The translations under genes were made by a program, and so were the position numbers. This document shows, in pieces, positions 57,701-64,000 of a DNA stretch of 64,000 nt; position 1 is the first letter of the stretch, and every line of letters starts with the position of its first letter. The stretch comes from Janthinobacterium sp. 1_2014MBL_MicDiv (GTDB taxonomy: Bacteria; Pseudomonadota; Gammaproteobacteria; Burkholderiales; Burkholderiaceae_D), in the NCBI RefSeq assembly GCF_001865675.1, contig NZ_CP011319.1, forward strand, positions 2,356,001 through 2,420,000. The letters run 5' to 3'. The notes below the pieces were generated by a model. That model was not told the origin of the DNA, ran no database searches, and saw only the letters and a list, made by a program, of their open reading frames with translations.

Positions 57701-60700
57701 GATACCCAGGCGGCCGACACCCGCTCGATCAAGCCGTCCTTTGCCGGCGACCTGACCCTGGCCGACACGCACTATGGCATCTACGAAACCCATGACAAGA
57801 AAATCATCCCGGGAAGACCCGCCCAGCCGGGCGGCGCCTGGTACTGGGACCAGCTTGGCGAAGAACTGTTCGGCGTCAAGCCGGGTACGCCGGTGGCGGA
57901 CATCGACGCGGGTTCCTGCGAGGAGCCGGGCGTGTGCGTGCGCATCAAGTACGTGTGGGACGAGCTCGGTGAACTTTTCGACAAGGTGCCCGGCCAGCCG
58001 GTATTTCCCGACGATGAATCTTCATGCAGCGAGCCAGGTTTCTGCATTGCCCTGGGCGAACCTACGCCGGCTATACCGGAGCAGGTGATCGTCGGCGAGG
58101 TCAAACTGGTTTCGCCGGTGAGCCAGCATTTCAGCGTGCTGCGCACGGGCACCGGTGACCTGGACCTGATCGCCGCGGGCAAGGTGTCGATGCAATCGCC
58201 CTACGGCGTCTATACCGCAGGCGCCTCCAGCGCTGCGCGCGCCGGTACTGCCGCTGCCGACTTCAACCGGCCCCGCGCCACGGCGGCCGATGGCACGGTG
58301 CTGGGCAGCGCCGCCAAGGCGCATGAAGCCCTGGCCAATGAAGACGCCGCCAGCCCATATGCCGCCTGGTATCCCGACGGGGGCGGCAACCTGCTGTTGC
58401 GCACGGGCGCCAGCCTGACGGGCAACGTCTGGGCGCCACGCACAGGCCAGGCCATGGCCAATGACGGTCGCGCGCAGCTCGCCAGTGACAGGCTGGGGAA
58501 CTGGCTGTGGCGTCAAGGCACGGGCAACACCGCCGGTGTCGCGCCCATACCCACCAGTTGGTGGATCAACTTTGGCACGTATGTGAAGGGAAGCGCCGGC
58601 GCCAACCTTCTGTTCGAGGACCGGGCACAGATAGAACTGCTGCCACGCCTGGTGGGTTTCACCGGTATCGGCACCCTGGGCGGCGGCAACCTCACCCTGG
58701 ACCTGGGCAGCGATGGCGGCATGCTGGCGCGCCGCGGCACCCTGGCGAGAGCGCCGCGCAGCGAAGGCCTGGTGCTGGCGGTGGGCAGCACCGGGCGGGT
58801 AGTCGACGGCCAATTGCTGCTGACGGGAGGCGGCGACCTGGATGTGCGCATCGGCGGCGATTTGAATCCCGGACTGGACGCTCGCGCGAGTCGCGTCAGC
58901 AACACCAGCAGCATGCTGTCCGCCGACTACAAGGACCAGGAACTCAGCCTCAACGGCGTGCTGACCAACCTGCGCGGCGCCTTGAACCTGCAGGCAGGCA
59001 GCCTAGGCGGTATCGCCCTGAACTATGGCAGTTTGCGTGGAGAGCAGGATGCCAAGGAAAGCCGGGCTTACTCGCCCTATGCCGCAAGCGTGGGCACGGC
59101 CACCGGCGGGATCACCCTGATGCTGGGCGATGCCACGGCCAGCCTGTCGACGCGGGGCGACCTGGTGCTGGCGGGAGCGGGCGACCCGGGACGTATTTCT
59201 ACCGAGAACACCCAGGCGTTCAATTACAACGGCAAGAACGACGGGACCGATGGGGTCACCTGGTTCTCGTTGTGGACGGGGCGCACCGCCATCGACCTGT
59301 TCTCCGCAGGCGGCAGCCTGACGCCCAGCGTGCAGACCGTGTCGCTAGGCGCGAGTGCCGGCAGCACTCCCACAGCAGGGTTGAACTACTCCCCGTCGGA
59401 CGGGCGCTTCATTTTCCCGTCCAAGCTGGGCGCGGTGGCCGCCAACGGCAGTATCTATCTGGGCCCGTCCGCATTGGGCAGTGCCCCGCCACCGAACGCT
59501 CCGGCGTATTCGCTGCTGCTGGCGCCGTCGAGCCAGGGACGGCTGGCAATGCTGGCCGGGGACTCGATCTACGCCAGTGGCTATGCGCTCAACCAGTCGG
59601 GTGAAAGCCCGGGCTCCATGCCGACACCATTCGCGCCGGCCTTTATTGGCAAGACCGGTGCTTCGGATGCCGATGTCAACAACCTCGGCAGCGACGCCAC
59701 ATCGTCTTCCATTGGTGCCGGATTCTCACTGTTTGCCTTCCGTACGCCGGCCGATCCGGCACGTCCCGATGCCCAGGCAACGCCGGCCAGGTTTTACGCC
59801 TTGCATGGTGACATCGTTGGTTTGCGCAGCGGTGAAATCCTGACGCTCGGCGGTTCGCGGCTGGGGCAAGTCCGCCATGAGTCCGCAGGTCCCGTGTGGA
59901 TGCGGGCGGGGCGGGACATCGTCAGTTCAGGCACCGCCCTGGGCTTGCCTACCATCTATCCGAGCGTCATCAGCTCCACCACGGAGGACAGCGTGGGTTC
60001 CATTGGGGAAAGCCGTGGCAATCTGTTCGTCCACAACGCCCCCAACGACGTGTCTGTCGTTTCCGCCGGACGCGACATTCTCTACAGCTCCTTCAACGTC
60101 GCCGGTCCCGGCACGCTGGAAATCTCTGCGGGGCGCAACCTCCTGATGGAAGACAAGGCCTCGGTCGTGAGCCTCGGTCCCGTCGCTGCAGGAGACCTGC
60201 GTCCGGGTGCCAGCATCGTCATGCAGGCGGGCGTGGGCCCCGCAGGACCGGACTACGCAGGCTTTGGCCGGCGCTACCTGAGCCCGGGCAATCTGGCGGA
60301 CAGCGGCGCCGCGCTGGCCAGCCAGCCCGGCAAGGTGCCTTACCTCTACAACCGGGAACTGACCATGGCCGGATGGCTGCGCGAACAGCATGACTACACG
60401 GGCGACGAGGCCGGCGCGGACGCCTTCCTGGCCGCGTTGCAGGCCAGGCGCGATGCCGCCGCCGACCAGCCCCGGCGCGACCTGCGCCAGGACTATGTCC
60501 AGACCGGCCAGCTGCACCTGGTGAACTGGCTGCGCGACCGCCACGCCTATGCGGGCGCGGCGGGCGACGCGCAGGCCTTCTATGACGCGCTGGCCCCCGA
60601 GCAGCAGCGCGTGTATGCGCGCAATGTGTACTTTGCCGAACTGAAGGCCGGCGGCCGCGAGTACAACGATGCCGGCAGTCCCCGCGCCGGCAGCTATCTG

Positions 60701-61675
60701 CGGGGCCGCAATGCCATCGCGGCGCTGTTCCCGGCGCAGGATGCGCAGGGCCGCAAGACCGTCTACCAGGGCGACATCACGATGTACGGCGCCGCTGGCG
60801 TCAACACCCTGTTCGGCGGCGACATCACCATGCTCACCCCGGGCGGCAAGCAGGTTTACGGAATCGAGGGGACGGCGCCCGTGGCCGTGGCGGGCGTCAT
60901 TCCCGGCGTCATCACCCAGGGCCAGGGCGACATCGCGCTGTATGCGCTGGGCAGCATCCTGCTGGGCCAGAGCCGCATCATGACCACCTTCGGCGGCCAG
61001 GTCATGGGCTGGTCGGCCGAAGGCGACATCAACGCGGGACGCGGTTCCAAGACCACCATCGTGTACACGCCGCCCAAGCGCGTGTATGACCAGTGGGGCA
61101 ACGTCAGGCTGTCGTCGTCGGTGCCCAGCACGGGCGCGGGGATTGCGACGCTGGCGCCGATTCCGGAAGTGCCGGCCGGCGATATCGACCTGATCGCGCC
61201 CCTGGGCACCATCGACGCGGGCGAAGCGGGAATCCGGGTGTCGGGCAATGTGAACCTGGCGGCCCTGCAAGTGCTCAATGCGGCCAACATCGCCGTCAAG
61301 GGCGAGTCGACGGGCATGCCGGCCATTGCGGCGGTGAACGTCGGCGCATTGAGCAATGCAAGTGCGGCAGCGTCGCAAGCGACGGCCGCCGCGCAGGACG
61401 TACTGCAGCGCGAACGCGCGACGACGCGCCAAAACCTGCCGTCGATCTTCACGGTACGCCTGCTCGGCTTTGGCAACGAGCCCATGGAGGGAGAGGCGGA
61501 AGCACCGCCGCCACCGCGGGCCGGCTTGCAGTCCGCCCGTGGCGTTCCCTACGATCCTGCCAATCCGGTGCAGTTCCTTGGCGTGGGGCGGGATTTTGAC
61601 GCCAAGCAGCTTGCGCGGCTGAGCCCGGAGCAACTGCGCCAGTTGCAGCAGGAGCGCCAGTCCAGCGGCATGTAG
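48740..61675 (+). CDS. Filamentous haemagglutinin-type exoprotein with TPS domain and DUF3739 (4311 aa)
   Basis: A very large secreted adhesin. A signal peptide with extended basic N-terminus ends in TVPAHA-QR near residue 47. The TPS (haemagglutination activity) domain spans about 120-300, with IEQTADKAILNWETFNVGRN and the folding motif NRNGIVFHG (226). The bulk is beta-helix repeat sequence rich in Gly, Ala, Ser and Asn. A cysteine-bearing duplicated insert lies near 3045-3110. DUF3739 is near 3870-3990 (FYDALAPEQQRVYARNVYFA). The start at 48740 gives the natural signal peptide; a longer frame to 48674 does not. Normally a TpsB outer-membrane transporter exports such proteins, but none is in the window. 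Upstream sigma/FecR genes suggest signal-dependent expression. Confidence 0.92.
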   Translation: MDTRGRSGRENQTIRKQDRVFRLAPLARAIALALAAGAVTVPAHAQRAFSPAWFADKGAVRDTASQTGRLPNGLPASNLTSPLGQQQKANEQLQRSISNLNLAARGIAAQQSAQAAARLAAANGASVPDGMTVGGLKIDTDSLSAGWHNANAPTLSQVDGRSNVAIEQTADKAILNWETFNVGRNTTVEFRQQKEWAVLNRVNDPNARPSQIQGQIKADGTVLIVNRNGIVFHGSSQVNTRNLVAAAAQIDDGQFKTSGIYTANASQPSFTNAQGKVEIQSGARIATQAPKTSTEGGGYVLLLGKEVHNGGDIATQKGQTTLAAGNSFVIKRGVGTDGNQASTTRGNEVTPQFSGDKLAGKVSNTGLIQAYEGDVTLVGRDVQQNGIVLATTSVTARGTVHLNAIGADGKVVFGQGAATAVLIEGDGKTALDSQRAGLRSPVLASADNIVALADRRDQSRIEIASGGTVDFQSDSLTLATGGQIVVNAAGRSLVRERAMLDVSGAVGVNVAMASNNVEVNIQGNEQRDAPLNRDGKSLSSNDAWIDRRRLVFVPKGTNGYDSDRWYTAGGLLEVGGYLGTAGHTVGEWMAQGGTVNFGGNEVVTQAGSHINLSGGTIDVQNGFIRQTWLKGADGRLYEVSQAPGDQRYTGVYKGFEDKHERWGEKATGYYYNPLIGMQSRLESGYTVGRDAGVLVVGTKNAVLEGDIAGNTFQGSRQTQAAQAGLDGYDQSQLAVARGGQLAVGKYLPYFVKDSATLQYQLTADAGTLRDVILRKDVRKVAAGLDMDTVLPQERQGTLFLDTERLNGFGLGGIKIAARNSITVQDDLAVGHAGEITLYGPKVEVNADLTSRGGTIRLGNVLNQIGNNLQVQDTLLAAPAGTAAGVTVAQGVTLDASGLWSNQLPDAGDGSRLPYLNGGSVALRSSGNVILAAGSRVDVSSGAALDAAGRASAGKGGNLTLAANAGTASSLGNLVLNGELLGYGVSGGGRLSVQAGKVLISDQAVAPQAGTLLLGGDFFNKGFGAYDITGNTGLLVADGTQVDVTAPVYRLNASAQEVPGGAGPRSALDIWMPPQYQENPAKGQLTSRKGASLNLQAGTSLWSTAAQMATAQARIGQGARISVDPGQSISVRSIGQLSVDGTLNAWGGSIALGGVSVQPTVSDSVEAQGHGRSIWVGEQAVLDVAARAVTAVDSLGRHYGTVGPGGNIAIGGAVDAATGIADAANLFVVVREGARLDASGSHAVLDLPGAGGPSVVASRGGSISLASNNGVYLDGTLVANSGGAGAAGGSLSLALEAPLYIDAATARVRQAREWIVSAADPASSLPNGSTPESAAGSLAYGHGRLAASQVKAGGFDNLSLLSNGLISFDGDVSLRLGQSLSLYAGAMALADGAARQSQVRLAAPHVRLAGVGNNSQNSVDSAVRPTVQGGVSTQDAAGVLRVEAANVLELRDGVSVGAHAARSKALADGIDRRAFDQTELISQGDMRFLARSSSKTQTSLTTQADLNLTAAQIYPATGAIAEVTAGNVGANSDFDPARTLRIGRVGSTAPAQPYSVFGSLLLSASTIEQGGVLRAPMGKLSLGVGADIRHATKVISLLPGSLTSVGAGGLVLPYGGTVDGVTWRYDGKQVELLGVGGTYGTGSLAVGVQLTGRSLNVLPDAVLDLSGGGELLGAAFVSGRGGSTDARYHPLVQVGKDGRLVLPALATNPVYAIVPGAQAGVAPSGGEAGASQPLAGQQISIGAGVPGLAAGTYTLLPSTYALLPGAFRVEINGLAPAFAPGTTPHASAMNNGSWSSEGVLSIAGTGIRDSLASQVIITPAQVLRSYSQYNETRYAEFVRADALRLGVPRAALEADAKTLKLQLLDGQEGLGLAFGGEGRFKPTENGFGATVSLLSSGDLEVIADGARASTAPSMVSVRASDLNALGAARLVVGGEMTVMYGQGGNFAEFDKGGTIANSVSVREGATLAAPEVFLVTGRSAGTITVEQGASINTVGRGKAAYDTDDGFIYRPGIRSVLAVSNGRLQMLAPVNGNGFIGPGSILVGQCNAAACSGETSLYSDGSIAFATSNRFALNDGVRFGTRHLALAVGGINVGGAEALADAAARGVLPSGLTLNQQVMDRLLRGDTSRGAPALQSLALTAGQSLNFYGSTTLSTLDGSGKSLLDQLLLTTPAIYGDGNAGDVALIQTGTLVWGGDTGAPPSVIGNGAGTGSGTLELQARRIEFGYGRNAQPDSVASNGRMTLGFANVRLNASERITANHKGSLAVHQSQGAYAVGKGFAYSGGNLAISTPLLTGEAGSVNRITAGGAVTVATPAGGTAPVDAAAIDALGAELLLSGRSLALDTAVVLPSGKLTLGADEELTLGAASRLDLSGRKVQINDVSKYSWGGDVTLESRHGNVRQAAGALIDLSTQSNQGGLLKAVAEDANAGQIDLQGQIRAAGSGYSDAGGTLVPYKAGGVDIRAQRVGDFAALNQRLNQGQVFGARSFQLKQGDLQIGNELKASQVNVSLDNGSLTVTGTIDASGERVGSIRLAGKQGLTLAGSAVLDAHGTLLRVDSYGKIIDAPNRAVVELNSGDGQLTLADGVRIDLRHGTAAAPGNRPGQYDGLARGTLELNAPRLHADDVAIDAAGRVAILGARSVALNALARYTDAPAGTAPSASGRPYQLIDQHYLDEKHALGTTFINKALGNDGLMKGKLAGLNNGSYRDAFRLRPGIEIVTEGDLVVSGDLDLSGMRYASVNPNTPKTSVYGSGEVGSLVVRAGGNLDIYGSINDGFAPPPATPDDKGWVLTPGLQGFGSDVVVPGPGVVLANGSAFPTGKILNYPLPIQATMLAQGTVLPAAGILDAPWSVPANTVLSAAVHDSTGKLLYAAGTLLQQAVVLAAGTRLDAGTLLAGAASLRAMTWPAGVPLPSRGSVTGSAADGVLLAGNLALHVGALIPFGTDVKLPDGALSVPLRTATGAVARQNWAVAPMLAEGSQSWSLRLVSGADTQAADTRSIKPSFAGDLTLADTHYGIYETHDKKIIPGRPAQPGGAWYWDQLGEELFGVKPGTPVADIDAGSCEEPGVCVRIKYVWDELGELFDKVPGQPVFPDDESSCSEPGFCIALGEPTPAIPEQVIVGEVKLVSPVSQHFSVLRTGTGDLDLIAAGKVSMQSPYGVYTAGASSAARAGTAAADFNRPRATAADGTVLGSAAKAHEALANEDAASPYAAWYPDGGGNLLLRTGASLTGNVWAPRTGQAMANDGRAQLASDRLGNWLWRQGTGNTAGVAPIPTSWWINFGTYVKGSAGANLLFEDRAQIELLPRLVGFTGIGTLGGGNLTLDLGSDGGMLARRGTLARAPRSEGLVLAVGSTGRVVDGQLLLTGGGDLDVRIGGDLNPGLDARASRVSNTSSMLSADYKDQELSLNGVLTNLRGALNLQAGSLGGIALNYGSLRGEQDAKESRAYSPYAASVGTATGGITLMLGDATASLSTRGDLVLAGAGDPGRISTENTQAFNYNGKNDGTDGVTWFSLWTGRTAIDLFSAGGSLTPSVQTVSLGASAGSTPTAGLNYSPSDGRFIFPSKLGAVAANGSIYLGPSALGSAPPPNAPAYSLLLAPSSQGRLAMLAGDSIYASGYALNQSGESPGSMPTPFAPAFIGKTGASDADVNNLGSDATSSSIGAGFSLFAFRTPADPARPDAQATPARFYALHGDIVGLRSGEILTLGGSRLGQVRHESAGPVWMRAGRDIVSSGTALGLPTIYPSVISSTTEDSVGSIGESRGNLFVHNAPNDVSVVSAGRDILYSSFNVAGPGTLEISAGRNLLMEDKASVVSLGPVAAGDLRPGASIVMQAGVGPAGPDYAGFGRRYLSPGNLADSGAALASQPGKVPYLYNRELTMAGWLREQHDYTGDEAGADAFLAALQARRDAAADQPRRDLRQDYVQTGQLHLVNWLRDRHAYAGAAGDAQAFYDALAPEQQRVYARNVYFAELKAGGREYNDAGSPRAGSYLRGRNAIAALFPAQDAQGRKTVYQGDITMYGAAGVNTLFGGDITMLTPGGKQVYGIEGTAPVAVAGVIPGVITQGQGDIALYALGSILLGQSRIMTTFGGQVMGWSAEGDINAGRGSKTTIVYTPPKRVYDQWGNVRLSSSVPSTGAGIATLAPIPEVPAGDIDLIAPLGTIDAGEAGIRVSGNVNLAALQVLNAANIAVKGESTGMPAIAAVNVGALSNASAAASQATAAAQDVLQRERATTRQNLPSIFTVRLLGFGNEPMEGEAEAPPPPRAGLQSARGVPYDPANPVQFLGVGRDFDAKQLARLSPEQLRQLQQERQSSGM

Positions 61676-61761
61676 CGCATGCCCGCCTGTTTCCTGCCCC
61701 GTGCAGGGGACAGGCCGGGGCGCTCCCCCCATTCTTGCAGCCGAACACCGAGGTAGACGTC

Positions 61762-62535
61762 ATGAACCCGAGTACCCTGGATGGCCTGGAGGCCTCCAAT
61801 ACTGCCGATGCGCTCGCAGCAGCGTCGTTTGGCGAAAATGGCCCAGGCATTGTGCTGCGCGATTTCCTGGCGGCGAACTACGCCCGCCTGCACCGCCGAT
61901 TGCTGCGCAATCTCGGTTGCGCGGACCTGGCCAGCGATTGCCTGCACGACGCCTGGCTGCGGCTGGCGGACACCAGCACCCCGGTATACGTGCAAAACCC
62001 GAACGCCTATGTCTACCGGGTGGCGTGCAACGTGGCGATGGACCAGCTGCGCGGCAAGCGGTCGTCGCAGTACGACGACGAGGCGGCGGTCGAACACTTG
62101 ACGGATCCGGCCCCCGGTCCGGACCTGATTGCGCTGGCCCGCTCGGACCTGGCCGCGGTCGAGCGCGCGATGCAGCGCATGCCGTACCGACACCGTTCTG
62201 TGCTGCTCGCCCTGAGAATAGAAGAAAAAACGCGCCAGGAGGTGGCAGACGAGTATCAGGTTTCCCTGACCAATGTCGATACGATGCTGCGCCAGGCCCT
62301 GGATCATTGCGCCCGTGAAACCGGACAGCCCGTGCTCGGGGGCATCAGCCAGCCCCGGCGGGGTTTCTCGCGCCACTGGCAGACCAAGGTGCTCGCCGCC
62401 GAGTCCACTGCGCTGGCGTGGCAACTCCCAGCTACCGACCTGTTCCGTTTTGTTCAACAAATCAAGCCCGTTGGCGAAATCCCTCGCATGACGCGGCTTG
62501 ATCACCGCCAGAGGAGCAGCGGCAATAGCCAGTAA
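61762..62535 (+). CDS. Second ECF sigma factor with unusual C-terminal extension
   Basis: A 257-residue sigma-70 family factor 86 bp after the haemagglutinin gene. Region 2 (NYARLHRRLLRNLGCADLAS, DCLHDAWLRLAD, AYVYRVACNVAMDQLRG) and region 4 (RHRSVLLALRIEEKTRQEVA, DEYQVSLTNVDTMLRQALDH) are complete by about residue 195. The remaining ~60 residues have no sigma features and lie antisense to an IS110-like transposase relic, so the original 3' end has probably been replaced. An AGGTAG precedes ATG 61762. It may respond to the same or another signal as the upstream FecI-type factor; no anti-sigma gene follows. Confidence 0.82.
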   Translation: MNPSTLDGLEASNTADALAAASFGENGPGIVLRDFLAANYARLHRRLLRNLGCADLASDCLHDAWLRLADTSTPVYVQNPNAYVYRVACNVAMDQLRGKRSSQYDDEAAVEHLTDPAPGPDLIALARSDLAAVERAMQRMPYRHRSVLLALRIEEKTRQEVADEYQVSLTNVDTMLRQALDHCARETGQPVLGGISQPRRGFSRHWQTKVLAAESTALAWQLPATDLFRFVQQIKPVGEIPRMTRLDHRQRSSGNSQ

Positions 62536-62563
62536 CGCAGCGGCTTCAAAGGTGTTATCACAA
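62440..62563 (-). mobile_element. Relic of an IS110/IS1111-type transposase
   Basis: On the minus strand the frame reads TFEAAALLAIAAAPLAVIKP, then RHARDFANGLDLLNKTEQ. This corresponds to the conserved TGGFE..AAL..AGLPVAVINP and RQARDFAKATGxLAKTD segment of IS110 transposases. Both ends are missing. It overlaps the end of the second sigma gene on the other strand. Confidence 0.6.
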
Positions 62564-62814
62564 TGGTTCTGTCGCCTTGTTGATCGGTGGGTGAAATTTT
62601 CCCGGCATGGCACTTGAGCTCTCACACTGGACGGACCTGGCCTGCCAGCGCACAAAGTGGTCGGCGAACGACGTCATCACTGTGCGAACCATTGCGAACC
62701 GACCTTCGCCGATCATGTGCATGAGTTTCACGCAAGCAACTATGCGCTTCCAGCGTTAACAAGCAGGCGCTCTGCTGCTGCTTCGGTCAGCTATGCCATC
62801 CTTCGCCGGCAGCG
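62564..62814. other. Spacer with no recognisable gene
   Basis: Sequence between the IS110 relic and repeat copy C. No frame with a Shine-Dalgarno or known family was found. Confidence 0.4.
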
Positions 62815-63031
62815 ATAGCCAGGGAAAGCCTGCTTTTGCTAGGTCGCGGCAGGAGTCTCTGCAGGGCAGGGGAGATAGACAGGCCAGGCCAGATCTCGTT
62901 GGTGGATCAGGCAGTTACGAGATCGCACGCCAAGCGCCTGGCAGCATACCCAGGCCGCAACACGATCCATCGGTTTTTCATCGTCCGAGAACCATGGATC
63001 AGAAGAGTCTAAGCTACGGGTGGCGATTCAA
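62815..63031 (+). repeat. Long interspersed repeat, block R1, copy C
   Basis: Very close to copy B: GGGCAGGGGAGATAGACAGG, ATCAGGCAG, ACGAGATCGCAC, ACACGATCCATCG and ACCATGGATCA appear in order; the end GGCGATTCAA is shared with copy A. A 182-codon frame (62793-63341) crosses the repeat and is judged spurious. Positions 63032-63344 hold nothing identifiable. Confidence 0.75.
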
Positions 63032-63344
63032 CTGGGCGAATCTCAAACTGGCCCGCCAGACCTACAACGCGCGCCCGGGACGGTATACAGCAAACCACCT
63101 CTGCGTGCAGGTGTCGATGGCTGGTACCGGTGGCGCCGAAGCAGGCGCTGCAGCCGATCCCGTCGGCGGCTTACTTCCTGGCGCGGTGGCGCGAGATATT
63201 CAAGACTTGATCCTGCCGAGGGGCACGCTTGCTGCGACAGGGCGCGCATGCCAAGCGTTTGTGCGGCGTGAGCCGGTCTCAGGCTGTGTATGGGAGGGAG
63301 GCAAGAATGGCTGCCGAACGATTGAACGATTGAACGGATAGAAC

Positions 63345-63379
63345 GCAAAACGGCGGTACGCCATTGCAGGCATACCGCC
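63345..63379 (-). terminator. Rho-independent terminator of the S8-like protease gene
   Basis: On the minus strand a GGCGGTA / TACCGCC stem (63379-63352) is followed by GTTTTGCG. It lies 54 bp past the stop codon. Confidence 0.7.
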
Positions 63380-63433
63380 GGCCTCATGCCAAACTGCCGC
63401 GATGGCGGTCAGGCATTGCGGCGCACAGCTAGT

Positions 63434-64000
63434 TTAAGGGATGATGGGCGCATTTTTCGGGTCCACGGCCAGCACGGTGGTGCCTGCCACGACGCCCTTG
63501 CTGTCCAGCCATTGCACCGCGCCCAGATAGCGTTTGCCGGCGTCGAGACCGGACCAGCTCAGGCCCACGGTCGCTTTGCCTGCGGCATAGACCTGGCCCG
63601 GAGCGCCCGCTTTCAGGTTGCCGCCGACGTCGCCGCGCTTGACGATGGCCTGGGACAGGGAAAGGTTCGTGGAGACGCCATTGGCAATTTTGTAGCCAAC
63701 CAGGCAAACGTTGTAGCTGCCCGGCGCTGGATTGCTGATCGTCAGGCTTTCATTGCTGCTCGATCTACCGCTGTAACCTTGGCGTACGCCATTGCTGTCC
63801 AGAATGAGCATGTCGATGTCATCGCCTTTGCCGGTGCCAGTATCGCGGTCAAACGTTTCAAAGCGTACCGCGGCCGTACCGGTGCTGACGACAAACGGCA
63901 CCAGCAAGGTACCTGCGCTTTTGGCGACGCATGCCTCTACATTGCTGACTACGGTCGCCAAGTCGGCCTGAATTCCCTGGGTGAGCGTCAGCGGAATGCG
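63434..64000 (-). CDS. C-terminal part of a probable secreted subtilisin-family (S8) protease
   Basis: The frame is open to the window edge, so at least 188 C-terminal residues are present and the catalytic domain lies outside. It reads RIPLTLTQGIQADLATVVSN, then VRFETFDRDTGTGKGDDIDM, SNESLTISNPAPGSYNVCLVG and VGLSWSGLDAGKRYLGAVQW. This beta-sandwich tail (Fn3-like then a PPC-like module) is the usual C-terminus of long extracellular S8 serine proteases in Massilia-like bacteria. Two cysteines (EACVAK and YNVCLVG) may pair. The family is inferred from the tail only. Confidence 0.65.
   Translation of the reverse strand, partial: RIPLTLTQGIQADLATVVSNVEACVAKSAGTLLVPFVVSTGTAAVRFETFDRDTGTGKGDDIDMLILDSNGVRQGYSGRSSSNESLTISNPAPGSYNVCLVGYKIANGVSTNLSLSQAIVKRGDVGGNLKAGAPGQVYAAGKATVGLSWSGLDAGKRYLGAVQWLDSKGVVAGTTVLAVDPKNAPIIP

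Noticed and set aside
62793..63341. A 182-codon plus-strand frame
   Set aside because: Its first two thirds are a translation of repeat R1, whose other copies do not keep the frame open, so it is not a conserved gene.
28009..64000. A right-hand attachment site (direct repeat of the tRNA-Val 3' end)
   Set aside because: I looked for the T-arm and acceptor sequence again and did not find it; the island's other end must be outside the window or lost.
1..64000. CRISPR arrays
   Set aside because: No regularly spaced short direct repeats with unique spacers were seen; the repeats found are dispersed or palindromic.

Overview
The window looks like chromosome from a high-GC betaproteobacterium, most likely Oxalobacteraceae (Janthinobacterium / Massilia / Duganella type). 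This rests on the protein families, the order gloB - methyltransferase - rnhA - dnaQ - tRNA, and several short palindromic repeats between genes. The genus is inferred; there is no rRNA here to settle it.

Positions 1-28000 are ordinary core genome. In order: an FAD-linked oxidase (partial), a DUF2069 membrane protein and wrbA in one overlapping operon; a YihY/BrkB membrane protein; three poorly known genes, one with a PoNi/DUF1911-like immunity C-terminus and one with WG-type repeats; an alpha/beta hydrolase and metY; a 2OG-Fe(II) oxygenase; a CBS protein; a REC-DUF3369-GGDEF-EAL regulator; aroC; a PAS-GGDEF-EAL plus HDOD operon; aidB; upp and an HPt protein; a cold-shock gene; a LysR regulator divergent from aceB; gloB divergent from methyltransferase-rnhA; dnaQ; and tRNA-Val(CAC).

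Positions 28009-31500 are a relatively AT-rich, decayed zone directly behind the tRNA. It holds the last ~60 codons of a tyrosine integrase, an IS1182-like relic, a lipoprotein gene, a gene with a nonsense codon near its start and a ferredoxin-like gene with a homopolymer frameshift. This is the scar of a genomic island that entered at the tRNA 3' end.

Positions 31500-39400 carry the most unusual gene: a 2526-residue protein with an N-terminal GH18 chitinase-type domain, a propeller-like region, an ankyrin-like patch and a long helical C-terminal half with two hydrophobic stretches and a coiled coil. A 101-residue protein is encoded just upstream. A modular toxin is my best guess.

Positions 39800-45900 form a mosaic cassette between two direct copies of a ~165 bp repeat: truncated RND and SDR genes, a TetR-MFS efflux pair with clear operator palindromes, and an FAD monooxygenase divergent from a LysR regulator.

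Positions 46000-62600 hold a surface-signalling and adhesin locus: an STN/TonB-like periplasmic protein, a FecI-type sigma factor, a FecR-type anti-sigma factor, a 4311-residue filamentous haemagglutinin-type exoprotein (TPS domain, DUF3739), and a second ECF sigma factor whose 3' end runs antisense through an IS110-like relic. No TpsB transporter gene is in the window. The window closes with the C-terminus of a probable secreted S8 protease on the minus strand. A related ~215 bp repeat block occurs three times (30.7, 45.7 and 62.9 kb) and punctuates the accessory half.
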